In this document: positions 49,440 to 62,344 of the stretch, piece after piece
Layout: every line of letters starts with the position of its first letter
Position numbering within the stretch: the first letter of the stretch is position 1
Source: Kuschelorhynchus macadamiae
Taxonomy: Eukaryota; Arthropoda; Insecta; Coleoptera; Curculionidae
Length of the DNA stretch: 64,000 nt
Direction: 5' to 3'
Assembly (NCBI GenBank): GCA_030620095.1
Contig: JAUTXW010001345.1
Span: 1,956,501 to 2,020,500 of the forward strand
The notes under the pieces: generated by a model
The model's input: the letters and a program-made list of their open reading frames with translations, nothing else
Told to the model about the DNA's origin: nothing
Databases searched by the model: none
Made by a program: the position numbers and the translations under genes

Positions 49440-50272
49440 ACAAGGATTTTTTTATGTCCCATATGATTAAGACTTAGTTATATAAGATTTGCAGATGGTA
49501 CGGCTATAAAAAGAACTTTAATAAAAAAATTAAGAACCTGACAAACGAGTAATGTTTTGGTTACTATCAACTTTAACAATATTCAACAAAATTATCGCAA
49601 AAAATGAAATTTCGAATTGGTTAGGTCGTAGAGGCCGATTATTTAGTAAAAAATGATAGTTTCTTGTTCTCAAGCCCGGATAAGTGCAGTTTATAAGAAA
49701 TGTATAGCTAGTTCGTGTGTCTGTATTCAGAAGCTACTGAAGCTAGAATAAAATGAATTAACGACGCCTGAGTGAGAGAAACAATAATAAAAATGATGAC
49801 TCTTACTCATTAATCGGACTCTAGGAAAGATTTATTTTACCCTCATAATTTTTTAATAAGTCATTTGTTTACTACTAATATCTTAAACAAAAACTAGAGA
49901 AAACAAGTAGTCTTTAGTATTCGCTACCAAAAATAGCAATTTAATGGACTCATTTCAGTTCGTAAAATAGTTCTTTTAGGGACCTTTTTTTGTAACGTGT
50001 GCCCAATTGAATCTTTTTGGGAGTCAACTGCTATTTCAAACTCGACTTCCGCCTCCGCGAAAAAGGCAACGATTTCTCGCAAAAAAAAAGATTTTAGTTA
50101 TTAGTCACAAAGTAACCATTTTGCTATTTACATTGTTTCCCCCAAATTTTGTTGATTATGAAAAACCCGCTTGTCTATTTTCGATGTGTTTAGTAAGAAG
50201 AAATTATTTAGCTTCTTTTTGATTACCTAATTTAAAAAAGTGACAATTACTTTTTGATTTGTGTCAAAAATG
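49440..50272. other. No recognisable feature
   Basis: AT-rich sequence between the THAP relic and the mariner MITE. The frame at 50007-50222 has no family resemblance. Confidence 0.4.
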
Positions 50273-50274
50273 TA

Positions 50275-50773
50275 CAGGGTGAGTCATTATGTTTAAGTAC
50301 TATAAAAGCTTTATGGTTCCTTTAAAATCGCTAGAATCCGTTATGAAAAAGACAAACGACTATCTCATGCCTATCAATATGCCCTAAAAAATATAACGAA
50401 ATACATTTTTTTAAATGGCAAACCCTGTATTTTTATAATTTTTATGAATGTTTTTTTCTTGATTTCAAAAATATATACTTTGATACTTTGGTTCAACTGT
50501 AACAAGTTTTGCATTACATTATAATATTAACTTAGACTTTTATGGCCAGTAATGTTATAGTTAAACTAAAATACTTAGTAAACGCCTTGCGCCAATATAA
50601 TCAAATTATATATTTTTGAAATCAGTAGAGAATGGCCTTTTATAAGAATAAACAATATACAGGGTATTCCAGTAAAAAAACTTATTTCTTACCCTACACT
50701 TTTTATATTTACACTTCTCTATCTTTGTTCATAAATAACCTTGATGGGTGTCATAACATAGTAACTCACCCTG
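50275..50773. mobile_element. Mariner-type MITE
   Basis: CAGGGTGAGTCATTATGTT at the left faces the reverse complement of CAGGGTGAGTTACTATGTTA at the right. TA flanks both ends (50273-50274, 50774-50775). The 499-bp body has no transposase. Its termini resemble CAGGGTGAGCCAC sequences seen in the tandem unit (1207, 10370). Confidence 0.85.
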
Positions 50774-51143
50774 TATATACAAATATCTCAAAAAAGTTCC
50801 TCCTGCTGTATAAGTTATAATACGTTTAAAACTGCTTTTTTATTAAAATAATATAAAGCTTTGTTTCTTCCTCTTTTAACTAAAAGATCTCTTCTAATAT
50901 TCAGTGATTGGAAATGCCACGTCTCATTCCCGTTCGCGAGTCGAGGGTTACAGCACGAAATTATATGATTTCGGCGAGCATTGATGTCTCCGGATTGATT
51001 CAAGGCGTCCCATTTAAATGAGTTATCTATTACGTAAGCTAATTATGGATCTTTACTTAAAGTCATTACATTAACAAAAATTAGTACGTATTTTAAAACA
51101 TAGAATTTACGTGACGTTTCGACCATAGTTTTGGTTTTTTACA

Positions 51144-51350
51144 AACTTAAAAGTTTTTTGGCACATCTTTAGTTAATATATGAAAATATTGTCAAAATAA
51201 AAGACTTACTCTAGAACGCAAATTTTGTTATTTAATTAGAAACACAGAAATATTAATTAAATGACAAGATTTGTGTTCTAGGGTAAGTCTTTTATTTTGA
51301 TGATATCTTCATATATTAATTAAAAATGTTGCAAAAAACTTTTAGGTTTG
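51144..51350. repeat. Foldback with ~100-bp arms
   Basis: About 51144-51245 and 51250-51350 are inverted copies (GACTTACTCTAGAACGCAAA against TTTGTGTTCTAGGGTAAGTC). The loop is only a few bases. A GGTCGAAACGTCACG motif lies just left on the minus strand (about 51110-51130). Confidence 0.8.
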
Positions 51351-51356
51351 AAAGAG

Positions 51357-51359
<3 letters not shown>

Positions 51360-51408
<49 letters not shown>
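51360..51408. repeat. (TA)n microsatellite, left of mariner
   Basis: AT dinucleotide tract directly abutting the transposon end. It continues at 53521. Confidence 0.97.
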
Positions 51409-51413
<5 letters not shown>

Positions 51414-53515
51414 TGTGTCCAAGATAAGGATGCACAGCATGGGGATCTCGGAAACGGTAAAAGATATAGTGTCGGTTAAATTAGACAAAAGTTGCGTATT
51501 TTGATGCCCAACGAAATCCCGTTTTATAAACTTGAAAATTCTAAGCCGTTCCGGAAATATCCGAGAAAAACCGAAATATTGCGATTTCGTATTTTTTTTT
51601 GAAGCTATTTGAAAAGATATGAAAAAACGAAAAACACTTTCTCATTCTCACTTTTTAAACGGTACAAGGTGACATTAACACATTTTTATTATAACGTTTC
51701 GTTTAAATGGAACCACCATCAACTTTGATTTTTCTTATGAGACGGAAAAAAAGTACACCCATTATTAGATTGCGCTTTTCATTGCGAATTCAACGATGTA
51801 CAGCACAATATGATTACTTATGTTTTTATCCAGAAAGATGGCTTTTTAATACATTTCTAGCATTCTATTATAGTAAGGCAAAAAATCCTAACGATAAAAG
51901 GAAGAAAAAACGGTTGACAAGTTCGAATGAATGTATTTATCTATTTACTAACTATAACAAATGTTCAAACAAATTACCTCCATTTTCCAAACAGAAGTAT
52001 GCCAGTCTCACGGTAGACTCCAAAATATGACTTAACATTTCAGGAATAATTTTATTAAATGCTGCTCGTACTGATTGATATAATTGTTCCTCGTTGTCAA
52101 AACATTCCTTAAATACCTAATTTTTTATGTAGCCCCACAAGAAAAAGTCCAAGGGAGTTAGGTCCGGGGACCTTGGAGGCCAAGGTGTTTCACTGTAAGT
52201 CCCAATGTATCTTCCCTCAAACCGATCAGCTAAATATTGGCGAACTTCTGGAGTTATGGGCTGGAACACCATCTTGTTGGAACCAACAGTCGTGTACAGC
52301 GCCTAACGGTAAATTATCTAACGCATCTTCTAAATCGTGCCTCAAGATCTCAAGGTACCGCTCGGAAGTTAGGAAATTGTGAAAGAAAATAGGGCCTATA
52401 ATCTTGCTACCAAAAATCCCACACCAAATATTAAATTCAAAGCGATCTTGATGTCTGGATGGTCTATTTACACTTGGATTTCGTTGTGACCAATAGTGGA
52501 TATTGCGCCTGTTAAAAATACCGTTATTGGTTACCATGCTTTCATCAGACCAAATCACTTTATAAGGAAAATAAGACTGTCTTCACACATCCTGGTATAC
52601 CACTCATAAAAATGTAGATTTAGCTACCCCCGTCTGATCTTCAATTTCTCTGGTGGAAGTTTGTGGATTTTCATAAAAGATTGTAGAACGTTGTATTGGT
52701 TTTCTTCATTGGAAGGTTTCTGTCGGGAGAATACAGGTTTTTTAAATGATCCATGTTCTTTTAGATTAAATAGCAAACGCCGAAAAGTACGTTTGTCAGG
52801 TTGTCTCCGCTCTGGGTATTCGTTAGAATACATGCGCTCGGCCCCTACACAATTTCTTTGGCATAAAATGTAGCAAGATAGCATATCACATTTTTCTTCG
52901 TTTGTAAAATTACCTCCATCCATTGTAGAACAAAATAAATTAAAAAACGACAACGACAATAACAATACAGACATTTACTTGTTTGAATATTTGTTAAATA
53001 AATAAATACATTCATTGGAATTTGTCAACTGTTTTTTTTCTTTTTATCGTTAGGATTTCATGGCCTACTATAATAAAATGCCAGAAATTTATTAAAAAGC
53101 CATTTTTCTGGATAAAAACATAAGTACCCATATTGTGTAGTGCATCGTTGAATTCGCAAGGAAAAGCGCAATCTAATACTGGGTGTACTTTTTTTCCGTC
53201 CCATAAGAAAAATCAAAGTTGATGGTGATTCCATCGAAACGAAACGTTGTAACGAAAATTTGTTAACGTCATCTTGTACAGCTTAAAAAGTGTTTTCCGT
53301 TTTTTCATAACTTTTCAAATAGCTTCAAAAGAAAATTAAAACGAAAACGCAATATTTCGGTGTTTCTGGGATATTTTCGGAACGGCTTAGAATTTTCAAA
53401 TTTGTAAAACGGGATTTTGTTGGGCATCAAAATACGCAACTTTTGTCTAATTTAACCGACACTATATCTTTTACCGTTTCTGAGATCCCCATGCTGTGCA
53501 TCCTTATCTTGGACA

Positions 53516-53520
<5 letters not shown>
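51409..53520 (-). mobile_element. Mariner-like transposon with ~540-bp terminal inverted repeats
   Basis: The arms 51409-51948 and 52985-53520 are inverted copies at high identity (AGTGTGTCCAAGATAAGGAT at the outer ends). TA and a (TA)n tract flank both sides. Half of the 2.1-kb element is inverted repeat. The outer end is related to that of the element at 35074-36339. The arms contain paired sequences such as GCGCTTTTCATTGCGAATTC. Confidence 0.92.
51950..52923 (-). pseudogene. Mariner-family transposase, frameshifted
   Basis: The start is MDGGNFTNEEKCDMLSCY at 52923. A DUF4817-type HTH follows (RMYSNEYPERRQPDKRTFRR). After a break come VIWSDESMVTNN (first aspartate), FEFNIWCGIFGSKIIGPIFF and CWFQQDGVPAHNS (second aspartate). 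After another break, TPWPPRSPDLTPLDFFLWGY carries the third (about 52130-52180). The tail reaches into the left inverted arm near 51950, so coding sequence and arm overlap. At least two frameshifts near 52590 and 52230 kill it. Confidence 0.9.

Positions 53521-53568
<48 letters not shown>
53521..53568. repeat. (TA)n microsatellite, right of mariner
   Basis: Continuation of the tract at 51360-51408, followed by a T run. Confidence 0.97.
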
Positions 53569-53573
<5 letters not shown>

Positions 53574-53867
53574 TTTTTTTTTGGAAAACAAATTTATTGG
53601 GATAAGGTTCATACAAAAAATAAAAGAAAATTATTTGATATCCTTGTTTTTCTTGTTTTTTTTTTACTTCAATTGTTTCGGCCATTTTTTAGCCTTTTTC
53701 AAAGATCTTGTCTAAGGCAGAAATTATTTCACGTTACATTACAAATTTTGAGGAAAAAAAAACGAAACGAAATATATTGCTTAGACACAAACAGAAGACA
53801 ACATCATACCCTCCATGTAGGTTAAAATTGATTTTTCTATTTTTTTCCCTATATATATATATATAGG

Positions 53868-54985
53868 CTACAGTTCATTATACTTTTACGCAACTTAGAG
53901 ATTAAAAAATATGTATTGTGTAAACTCCTTATGCTAGTAATATAGCTTATTTTGCGTTTGTTTCGCATGCAATCTAAATTACACTTACTTATCGAATGAT
54001 ACTTACTAATAAATGAAAAAATCTTAAATTAAAAATAACACTGAATCAATCCAAAAACTTCAAACATTTTAACCTCACTGGGGCACAAATCAAACAAATG
54101 AAAACCAAACAACAAATCCCCGTTTAGATAGAGACGCCCCAAATAAATTAAATCCAACAAATCGTACTAATTTAGGTCGTTTGTAGCGGCATTCTTCCAT
54201 TTAATTATTTACAATATAAAATGGGATTTTGTTTTATTTAAATCTAATTAAATCTACAATTTGTTTTTACATGAATAAATAATTTTAATGATATATAAAA
54301 TGCGGGTTTGCTCGCCTGTGTATTTCTAATAACTTAAAATAATATTGCCTTAAATATTTTTATCGCACTGATATTTTATTCTAAATAAGTTAGCACAAAA
54401 CCACTAATTAATTTTAGCTAACCAAAATAAAATAAAAATCTCATTAATTGCTTCTCGCCGGCAAAAAAATTGATCTAAATATTTTGAAACGTCATTATTC
54501 AGGCAAGCAAAGCCCGATGAAATTTCGGGTGCCAGCGTTTAAAAGGATAATTCTTTAAGTCTAATTTAAGTCAAAAATTTGCTAATTTTTTCTTTATTTG
54601 TTTATTATACAGGCTGTTGAAGTAACCGCTGCAAATTAATTTAAGAATTGTATTATCCAACCGACAATTTTTATTTATGTGTACGTTTTTTTAATGACTA
54701 AAAAGATAACCCTATTTCTTCAAATTGGTGAATTTAAACAACTTGTTTTTGCATATGATGCTACTGAGGTCCAGTTCTTAAGGCGAAGTTGTAAGAAATA
54801 AAATTCTGATTTACATTTGGCAATTTACTTACTAATGGAGCTTTTAACTGGCTATTACAGCTTATTTATCCGGGGATTTTTGTTTTTTTATACCTCTTTT
54901 TATTCACTAGTCATACTTCTGGACGTTTTGGTTATATTGCCCTTTTATGGTTTCTCTAAAAATGTAATTTGATTTTATCAAGGCC
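53868..54985. repeat. Dispersed repeat R2, copy C (uninterrupted)
   Basis: Matches copies A and B along its length and provides the empty site for the Gypsy insertion (near 54300-54340, CTGTGTATTTCTAATAACTT). No genes. A solo mariner-end-like TACAGGCTGTTGAAG occurs inside all copies. Confidence 0.8.
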
Positions 54986-55548
54986 AATTCCCTTTGCTTC
55001 CAGTGGTTTCAAGTTGTAATTTTTAAGGTGGAAGGGAATATTTTTGTGGCTTTTTTGGACAGTTTATTCAAAATATTTGAATCAAATGCCTACATTTCGA
55101 CACTGATAATTGTCTTCGTCGGGACCAGGTTCATATGACTAGTAAACTTAATATTCTGCATACAAAATTATTTTTAGTAATAATGGGATACCCCGTAACA
55201 TCACTTGTGCAGATTCAAACTGATCCTGTCCAAACTGTTTAAAATATTTCCTTTGAATTACATTGTGGACGCAGAGTATCAAAAGTTCTTAAGTTAAAAA
55301 ACCAAATTTTGATCTACATTTTTCAAATTTCTTGCTCAAAATAACTTTCTAAAATTTTGCGAATCAGGTAACCAGTAGACAGACAGTAATCATTTTAACA
55401 CCGTGACTTTAGATTTAGTATTTAATTTACACCTGAAAATGGGTGGACGTAGTTACTATTCGAAACGTTGCGAAAATAATGCAGTTCGACATAAGGAGTT
55501 TAGTGAACTATTGTAGGTGCTTAAAATCGTTTCCAATGCCTTCCAATG

Positions 55549-55589
<41 letters not shown>

Positions 55590-55918
55590 TTTGTTGGTAT
55601 TTATATTGGATTCCATTCTTGCAAGGTTGATTGATTACAGTAGAGTTATGTGATTAGGTGTTTTTAGTACTAGAAAATATTAGGTTTAAATTAAATTATG
55701 ATAGAGTTGGCTTAACTTTTGTGTGTCGGTTTTATAATTACATACATTTTTATTTTTTTGTATATATATCATTTCATAAAATTCCCTTTTTTCATGTTTG
55801 TACTTTCGTAATTAAATGGTCCAGTTGGATCGTATGTTGCGTGAGAGCTGTTTTGTTTCGTTTGTCGTATTTGTGGTTGTTAAGTCTATTTTTAAGGTGT
55901 TGGCTAGTTTGACCTATA
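54986..55918. other. Gene-free region with a small (TA)n tract
   Basis: A (TA)n tract lies at 55551-55580 followed by a T run. Plus strand 55437-55475 has GAAAATGGG...TTCGAAACGTTGCG, similar in layout to the Penelope terminal motif. No coding signal is seen. Confidence 0.4.
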
Positions 55919-58491
55919 CAGGGTTATTCATGGTGAATGGCTTATTAGACGTTTATGGATACAGGACTTTCAAAAAGCCTTAATATTTCCATGCTCTAAA
56001 ACAATCTGAAATTCTGGTTACGATTAGGCAATGCCCGTAAATATTTATATTTTTCGCCATATTAATACCAAAGAATACAGAGTGGTCCAGAAGTATAAGT
56101 ATAATATAAAAAAACCAATATGAATTTTTTAAACGAGACACTCTGTTTATGATAAGTGATTTGAAATGCCGATAAATGTAGCTCTTCAACTATGGATAGG
56201 TTCCCTATACCTAACACGTCAAGTTTTCGATCTATAAGCATTTCTTTATGACTTTTCATAAAACATGTAAGGCTCAACGAGTTAGATTGTAATGGTCCAT
56301 AAAAACAATAAAATTAAGTGTTTAAATAATTTGTTAAAGCACGATTTTCACAAATTCGATACAATAAAGACGCAAGTAAACTATATAAAAATATAAAACA
56401 TACTATTTTCAAAACAATATTTTAATAACAGACTTGCTATAAAAATTTAATAATTATTTTGTATAAAGTGCCCACCATTGGCTCTTAAGCAATTATGAAT
56501 TGATTCCATAACGTTAGCAGTTGTTGATCTTCGAATTTCATTACCATCCAGTTGCTGAAATGCGCCTCTCCCATGATTTTCCAAATCCTCTCGCGTTTCC
56601 ACTGGTATTTAATAAACCCTTTCCTTAATGGCACTCCATAAATAGGTCTCGCAAGGAGTAAGATCCGAGGAACGGGGGGGGGAGGGGGGAATTCCATGCA
56701 CCCAAACGTCTAATCCAACGATCTTCAAACATATTTGTAATTTCCTGGCTTATCTCATCTGTGCAGTGGGCTAGTGCAGCATCCAATTGGTACCAACAAC
56801 TTTGATAAATTACAAGCGGCACCTCATCCAAAAAATCGGTTACCGTTGTTCTTAAAATTTGCAAATACCATCCAATTCAAATTGTCATCGTAAATACAAA
56901 CTGATTGTCCATCAACAAGCAAAAAACATTAAAAGTAAACTTGTGTTGAAAAGCCCGTTCTCGTACAAACTTTGAGTTATTAGAAGCCCAAAAATGACAA
57001 TTTCTCCGATTAAAAATTCCATCTTGTGAAAATTTAGATTCGTCAGTTCAAATAACTTTCATTAAAAAATCCCGGTCTTCCTAAGTTCGAATTAACATCA
57101 TCTCACAAAATTCAACTCGCCTTGGTGCATCTTCCGGCAGAAGAGTTTGCAAAGTGATCAATTTATAGACGTGCATATCATGCTTTTTTAGAATCCTTTG
57201 AATTGAAGAATATGATATACCTAGATCATCTTCTGCGCTTGAGATACATGTATGAGGATATGCATCGAAATATCATAATGCGGTGATTTCCTTGGAGCCT
57301 GTGATGGGTTTTGGTAGTATTCTTTCGGATCTACTAGTATAAAATTTCTGGGGATAACGTTCATTAAAAATTCGACATGTTCTCGGAACAATTCGCAGAC
57401 ATTCTCCATGAATATAAAGTAAATTTAGGATATCGGAATTTGAGTAACTATTTGCCATTCAATCTTAATTTCCTAACGTTATTCAAAAGCAAAATGTTGA
57501 AAATTAAAGTAAACATACGGACAATTCGGCGACAAAGATAAATGTCCAATTCAAAGACAAGAACGCCATCGTCAAGGCCCACTCCTCAAAAATGAAATTA
57601 TCATATTCAAAACTTTTGATTTGATGGCGGCTATTTAAATACTTGTAACTAGTAAAGGGGCAAAAGTAGGAATAGGAATTATCTTATAAAACATTTGATA
57701 GTTCGTATTGAGGATGGATTGAAAGCTCTGTTTTCGCTAAAAATTAATTAATATCTGAAGAACGGCTACAGATAGGTATAGGAAGATATTTACGAAAGTT
57801 CAGAAATGAACGTAGATTCTGAAAATTAAAAACTATGCAGAGTGTTCCATTTAAAATAAAAATGTTGCCATGACCACCTATAACCGAGCTCGTTAAGCTT
57901 TACATGTTTTATGAAAAGTCATAAATAAATGCTTATAAATCGAAAAAACTTGACGAGTTAGGTATAGGGAACCTACACATAGTTGAAGAGCTACATTTAT
58001 CGGCATTTCAAATCAGTAATCATATACAGGGTGTACCGTTTAAAATTTTTCATATTTGGCCACTTTTATAGGTTATTAACAAACTTATACTTCTGGACCA
58101 CCCTGTATGTTCTGGTATTAATATGGCGAAAAATGTAAATATTTACAGGCATTGCCTAATCGTAACTAGAATTGTTTTAGAGCATGGAAATATTAAGGCT
58201 TTTTGAAAATCCTGTTTCTGCTAAAAAAAATTAAATTAATCAATATCTCAAGAACGGCTACAGATATGTGGAAGATATTTACGAAAGTTAGCCAGACATA
58301 AACGCAGAATCTGAAAATTGAGAAATATACAGGGTATTCCATTTAAAATGACGATGTTGCCACCGGCAACACCGCCGAATATTTTATAAAGATAGATCAT
58401 AGCTGGTTACGTTTGTAACCAAAATTTTAAAACAATCCGTAAATCGGTTCTCCATAAACGTCTAATAGGCCATTCATCGTGAATAATCCTG
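55919..58491 (-). mobile_element. Mariner-like transposon with long inverted repeats, decayed
   Basis: The left arm (55919-56290) is an inverted copy of most of 57880-58491. Outer ends are CAGGGTTATTCATGGTGAAT and CAGGATTATTCACGATGAAT. TA flanks both ends (55917-55918, 58492-58493). The right arm is enlarged: about 57725-57870 is repeated at 58210-58360. A mariner transposase relic is in between on the minus strand. Confidence 0.88.
56490..57458 (-). pseudogene. Mariner-family transposase, heavily decayed
   Basis: The start is MANSYSNSDILNLLYIHGEC at 57458, the DUF4817-type HTH, continuing as FNERYPQKF. Further on LQILRTTVTDFLDEVPLVIY and CWYQLDAALAHC correspond to the region of the second catalytic aspartate (here QLDA instead of QQDG). 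FEDRWIRRLGAW and a broken proline-rich block follow, near a 16-base G-rich run (56674-56689). Many stops and shifts; no usable frame. Confidence 0.85.
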
Positions 58492-58493
58492 TA

Positions 58494-59550
58494 TATAATT
58501 TATTGGTTTTTTTATCTTTTTGAACTGGTGCCTTAAGATTACTAACTTTTGAATTAAGTAAATTGTGTGCTTTGTGGCATCCGGTTATATTATAATATTT
58601 AAAGACACTTTGTAGTTTCTCTGATATCCTTGGAATATAAGGCAATGATAAAAACTTTAAATTTTGATTTTGGGAGAACTGTTAGAATTTCTGAATTCTT
58701 TTTTTTCAAAATGGAGTTGACTAATTTTTCTGGGTAGTTAGTTAATCTTAATCTTGGGTTTATTTATTGCAACATTTTTTTTTATTATATATTATTTAGA
58801 AAAATTAACCGATCTACAAAGAAATATGCAACTTAATTCATTTATAAAAAAACAATTTACTTGGAGCACCAAGGCTTGTTTCTTTTTCTCTGAATAATCC
58901 TGTATATGCCTTAATGCAATTAACATTCTCTTAGTTGTATTACAAGACCTTATTGCCTTTCATAATTTACAAGGCAAATATAACACCTTCCTAATTCCAC
59001 AAAGCGACGCGACGGAACTGTTCGACTTTACTCCAGCTTTGGTGTATATAATTTTCACAGCGCGATAGGTATAATGGAATGCCAGTATTAATATTATGAC
59101 ATAAACGTAATTAGACATTTTCTTTAAAAATCTTTTCGTAAAAGAAGCACCAAACTGTAGTTTTCTAAAAAGATATGAATATTTTTGTATCAGGCGGTTT
59201 TTTGCTTTCTGTAAATTCTTGTACTTGTAGTCTTTTCCCATAATTCGCCAATACCCCTATTGGTTTAATTTTAAGAGATAGAAAAAATGTTAGGTAAAAA
59301 AGTATGGTTTAATACGTAATTTAGAAAAAATTGTTATTTATATCTCAAGAATGTATAGCACATCCAACATGCATTTTTAAAAATGGAACATTCTGAATAT
59401 AACGAGTAAATCAAATGCACCTCTTCATGTTAATTGCACATATACTAGGTTCGATACCATCATCTTTAAAAACACCCGAATAATTCAAAAAAATAATATA
59501 AACACTGATATAAGAATTTACCTGTTGATGCTTCAATATGATAATTAGCA
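58494..59550. other. No recognisable feature
   Basis: AT-rich sequence. The frames at 58427-58645 and 58960-59241 show no family motif; the first partly overlaps the mariner end and is not a gene. Confidence 0.4.
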
Positions 59551-59559
59551 GAGTAAAGA

Positions 59560-59725
59560 AGCTTTTCTTAGGGTCTGGCTGCAGCTAACTTTCGTGGTCA
59601 GCCAGTTTTCGGTAGGTTCTGGCATGGTATATCGTCCTGCCATTCACGAATTGTTTGGTATACAGTAGTTCGGGAAATATCTAAATCCTTAAAAAGTGTA
59701 CGATTTGCCGTCTAGACAATTTAAT
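59560..59725 (-). pseudogene. Transposase HTH relic (Tc1-like?)
   Basis: On the minus strand LFKDLDISRTTVYQTIREWQ is a plausible helix-turn-helix, followed after a short gap by LPKTG-PRKLA, a GRPRK-type hook. This order is typical of the DNA-binding part of Tc1-like transposases. No catalytic region was found nearby, so only a fragment remains. Confidence 0.5.
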
Positions 59726-59877
59726 TACTAAATTAATTCTGTCGCAACTAATTTGTGAGCAATATTGCATGAACAAAATAATGCAACAGTAATTACTGTC
59801 AAATATGAAAAGCCAAGTAAACGAGTAAGGTAACCATAGCAATGCTTGATCATAGCCTACTAACATTGTTCGAAAAC

Positions 59878-60757
59878 CATGATATAATAAACGGAAGGTA
59901 TGATATCTAGACGGTCTCAATTGCATCCGGTTCGCGCAGTGACGTGATTGCGTGCGTAGATTTTTATTTTGCTTATAGAGATGCACGTCGTTTCTAGCGT
60001 TTAGACATTATATTACCATTTTTCTAACAAAACATTGACATATAACTCACTAAATAAAAAACTTATGACATGGTAGTTGTATATTTATTTAATAAAAATA
60101 CAAAAAACATGCCAAAGAAAGAGTTAAGGTTGCATAAAATCCGACAGTAATTTTATAGTGTTATTTTCTTAAACATGTTTATATTTAGTTTAATTTAGAA
60201 CTAAAAAATGCTAAAATATCCGTGTTTTTTCATAAGTACAGAGACGTAACTATGTCCCATTTGAGAGGAGGAGGCCTAATTAAAAAAATTCAGGTATGAG
60301 AGGGAATAAAACAATACACACTAAACAAGTTTAACTTTTATGTGCACAAGCTGCCGTTTATTCCTATATCATATGTAATTATATACGTATAGTCATCTTT
60401 AACAAAATGTCCTGAGCATATCCGCGCCAAACCTGTATTAAATTTAGCTTTACGTTTACACAAGCGTGTCCATTCACGTAAACATTTTTTGTCTTTAGGG
60501 AAAGTACAAAACCTTATATTCCTATCAAAATTCTTTGCCCGATTATCCTCGTGATACCCGAACACAGCACACCTCATATTTATTGTTGTTCAATTAACTA
60601 AATACAAAAAAGGACACAGAAATCCGCAAACATTTTTAAACATCAACTGAAAATGAACTGAAATCATATGGCCGAAGGTCAATGACATCCGGCGTTAATC
60701 ACGCGATGACGTAGCAGAACGATGCCCGATATCATACCTTCAGTTTATTATATCATG
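59878..60757. mobile_element. P-element-like deletion derivative with 30-bp terminal inverted repeats
   Basis: The ends are CATGATATAATAAACGGAAG... (59878-59907) and its reverse complement with one mismatch (60728-60757). TTCGAAAAC flanks both sides (59869-59877, 60758-60766), compatible with the 8-bp duplication of P elements plus one chance base. From memory, the Drosophila P terminus begins CATGATGAAATAACATAAG, a clear resemblance. The 880-bp body encodes only a THAP domain. Confidence 0.85.
60338..60577 (-). pseudogene. THAP-domain exon of a P-like transposase
   Basis: 79 codons starting MRCAVFGYHEDN. THAP hallmarks are present: first cysteine (residue 3), FPKDK, the conserved tryptophan in CLREWTRLC, and the C-x2-H pair in ARICSGHF. 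The second zinc cysteine, expected in FGCH, is a tyrosine (FGYH), so zinc binding should fail. The domain alone would bind the transposon ends. No catalytic exons exist within the element. It might be a truncated first exon rather than a full gene. Confidence 0.8.
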
Positions 60758-60767
60758 TTCGAAAACC

Positions 60768-62296
60768 TTTATTCCAGCAGGTATAACAGAGGAGTTAATG
60801 GGAATACATTGCCTCTTATGGGTTATGTAATAATATAGCGGGTGATCGATTTAAAAAATGCATGTTGTAATTACTAGACCTTTTTGAGACGTCCAATATA
60901 CATATATAATAATTTTCTATAAACTACGTAGAAAACTCTACAACTTTTATATATATATAACAATTTTTTCTATCTTTTAAAATTAAACCAATATTGGGGG
61001 TTAATTACTCTATAAAAAGTGGTTGTAAAAAATGTATAAAACTGCATTTGGCTTGTACCAATTTCTTTTTAATAAAAAAATGTTCTTTTCTACAATTGTT
61101 ATGAAAACCTTTAAAAATAAATACCAAGTAAAGACTGAAAATGACTAATTTCGCATAGCATGGAAATTCATTTTCGTGAAAGATACAGCCTACATTTCTT
61201 TTTTCAAATCGATATGTAGTTGTCGGTTGCCAGGTTAATTCTTAAAAAAATTGAGTTTTCTCGCATTTTTCTTAAATATATTTGCTTATTATATTATATA
61301 GGTTGTTTTTTTGAAAAGATAAAAATGTATTTTATGCATACTTAGGTTTTCTTTATTTTGGCTACTACTTTTTTGAAAAATCTGTTTATCATATAAAATT
61401 GTTTTCTCGTATTTTTTCAGTAAACATAACAGTTTTCGAGGTTAATTAATTTTTTGTATCCCCTACTGTAAAAGCTCTAGGTGTAATCAAAATATAAATA
61501 AAAACCCTGTAAACATTTTTAAATACCTACGTGTGGATCTAATAGAGCAGAAAAGACGTCATTTTTTAGGTTGGTAATACTGATCTGTTTCCAAACAAAG
61601 ATTTGTTTCATGTAAATCTCCATAAGGAAATCATTGAAGTGCGATATTATCCCAGTTAAGAATATTTAGTGAGTTTTTATCATAAACTGCGAAAATAAAG
61701 AGCAAAAATTAACCCAACAAAAATAGAAACGGACATTAAAAATGATACAATTTAAATGATTACTTAATTTAATACAAGTGAGGTTATGAGAGTCCATTAT
61801 TTTGGGTTTGCGAGGCCTGTGTTCAAGGCTATTTTACTTAAAACTTTTAAGACAAAAGTTGAAAAGTTTACTAACATTAAAAATTTCATTCTTCTGCCGA
61901 TTCTAGACCAAAGAGGTCTTAACCTTGACCTCTCAAGGTGGTAAAAAATAAAACATATTTTTATATAAAATATTTCCAGAATCCTCAACGGAGAAATATA
62001 TAGTGAAAATAAATCAAACTCCATAATGCAAACAAATGTTGAGTGTTTCGATAGAATGGATATATACACGAAAACTAAACTTAACTTAGTAGTTAAATTC
62101 AAACACCCACTTTCATCAAAGTAAGAGGTTTAGAATTATGGCCCAATAAAATTTAGATTATGTGCCCTAAACATATCCTAAAAATATACAAAATAGAGTT
62201 GAGCTATTTGTGAAGTTTTTCGAGAAAAATAGTAACTTATCGCAGTTTATAAAATACTAACATAGAACGGAAGCTCTCACGGCTCTGGTCAATTAA
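60768..62296. other. Gene-free AT-rich region
   Basis: No coding signal. CGGGTGATCGATTTAAAAAATGCATGTTG near 60840 resembles the inverted sequence around 59365-59400, perhaps ends of a small repeat family. The frame 61797-62102 has no family resemblance. Confidence 0.4.
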
Positions 62297-62344
62297 GAAA
62301 TCATGGTTCTTGGGATTAGTTCCAAGTGTTAAATTCGAATTACT

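Noticed and set aside
59681..59986. 101-codon minus-strand frame as a gene
   Set aside because: It overlaps the P-like element's left end and its neighbour; only the adjacent HTH relic in another frame has family resemblance.
60338..60577. Host THAP transcription-factor gene
   Set aside because: It lies inside a short element with P-like ends and target duplication, and a zinc ligand is lost.
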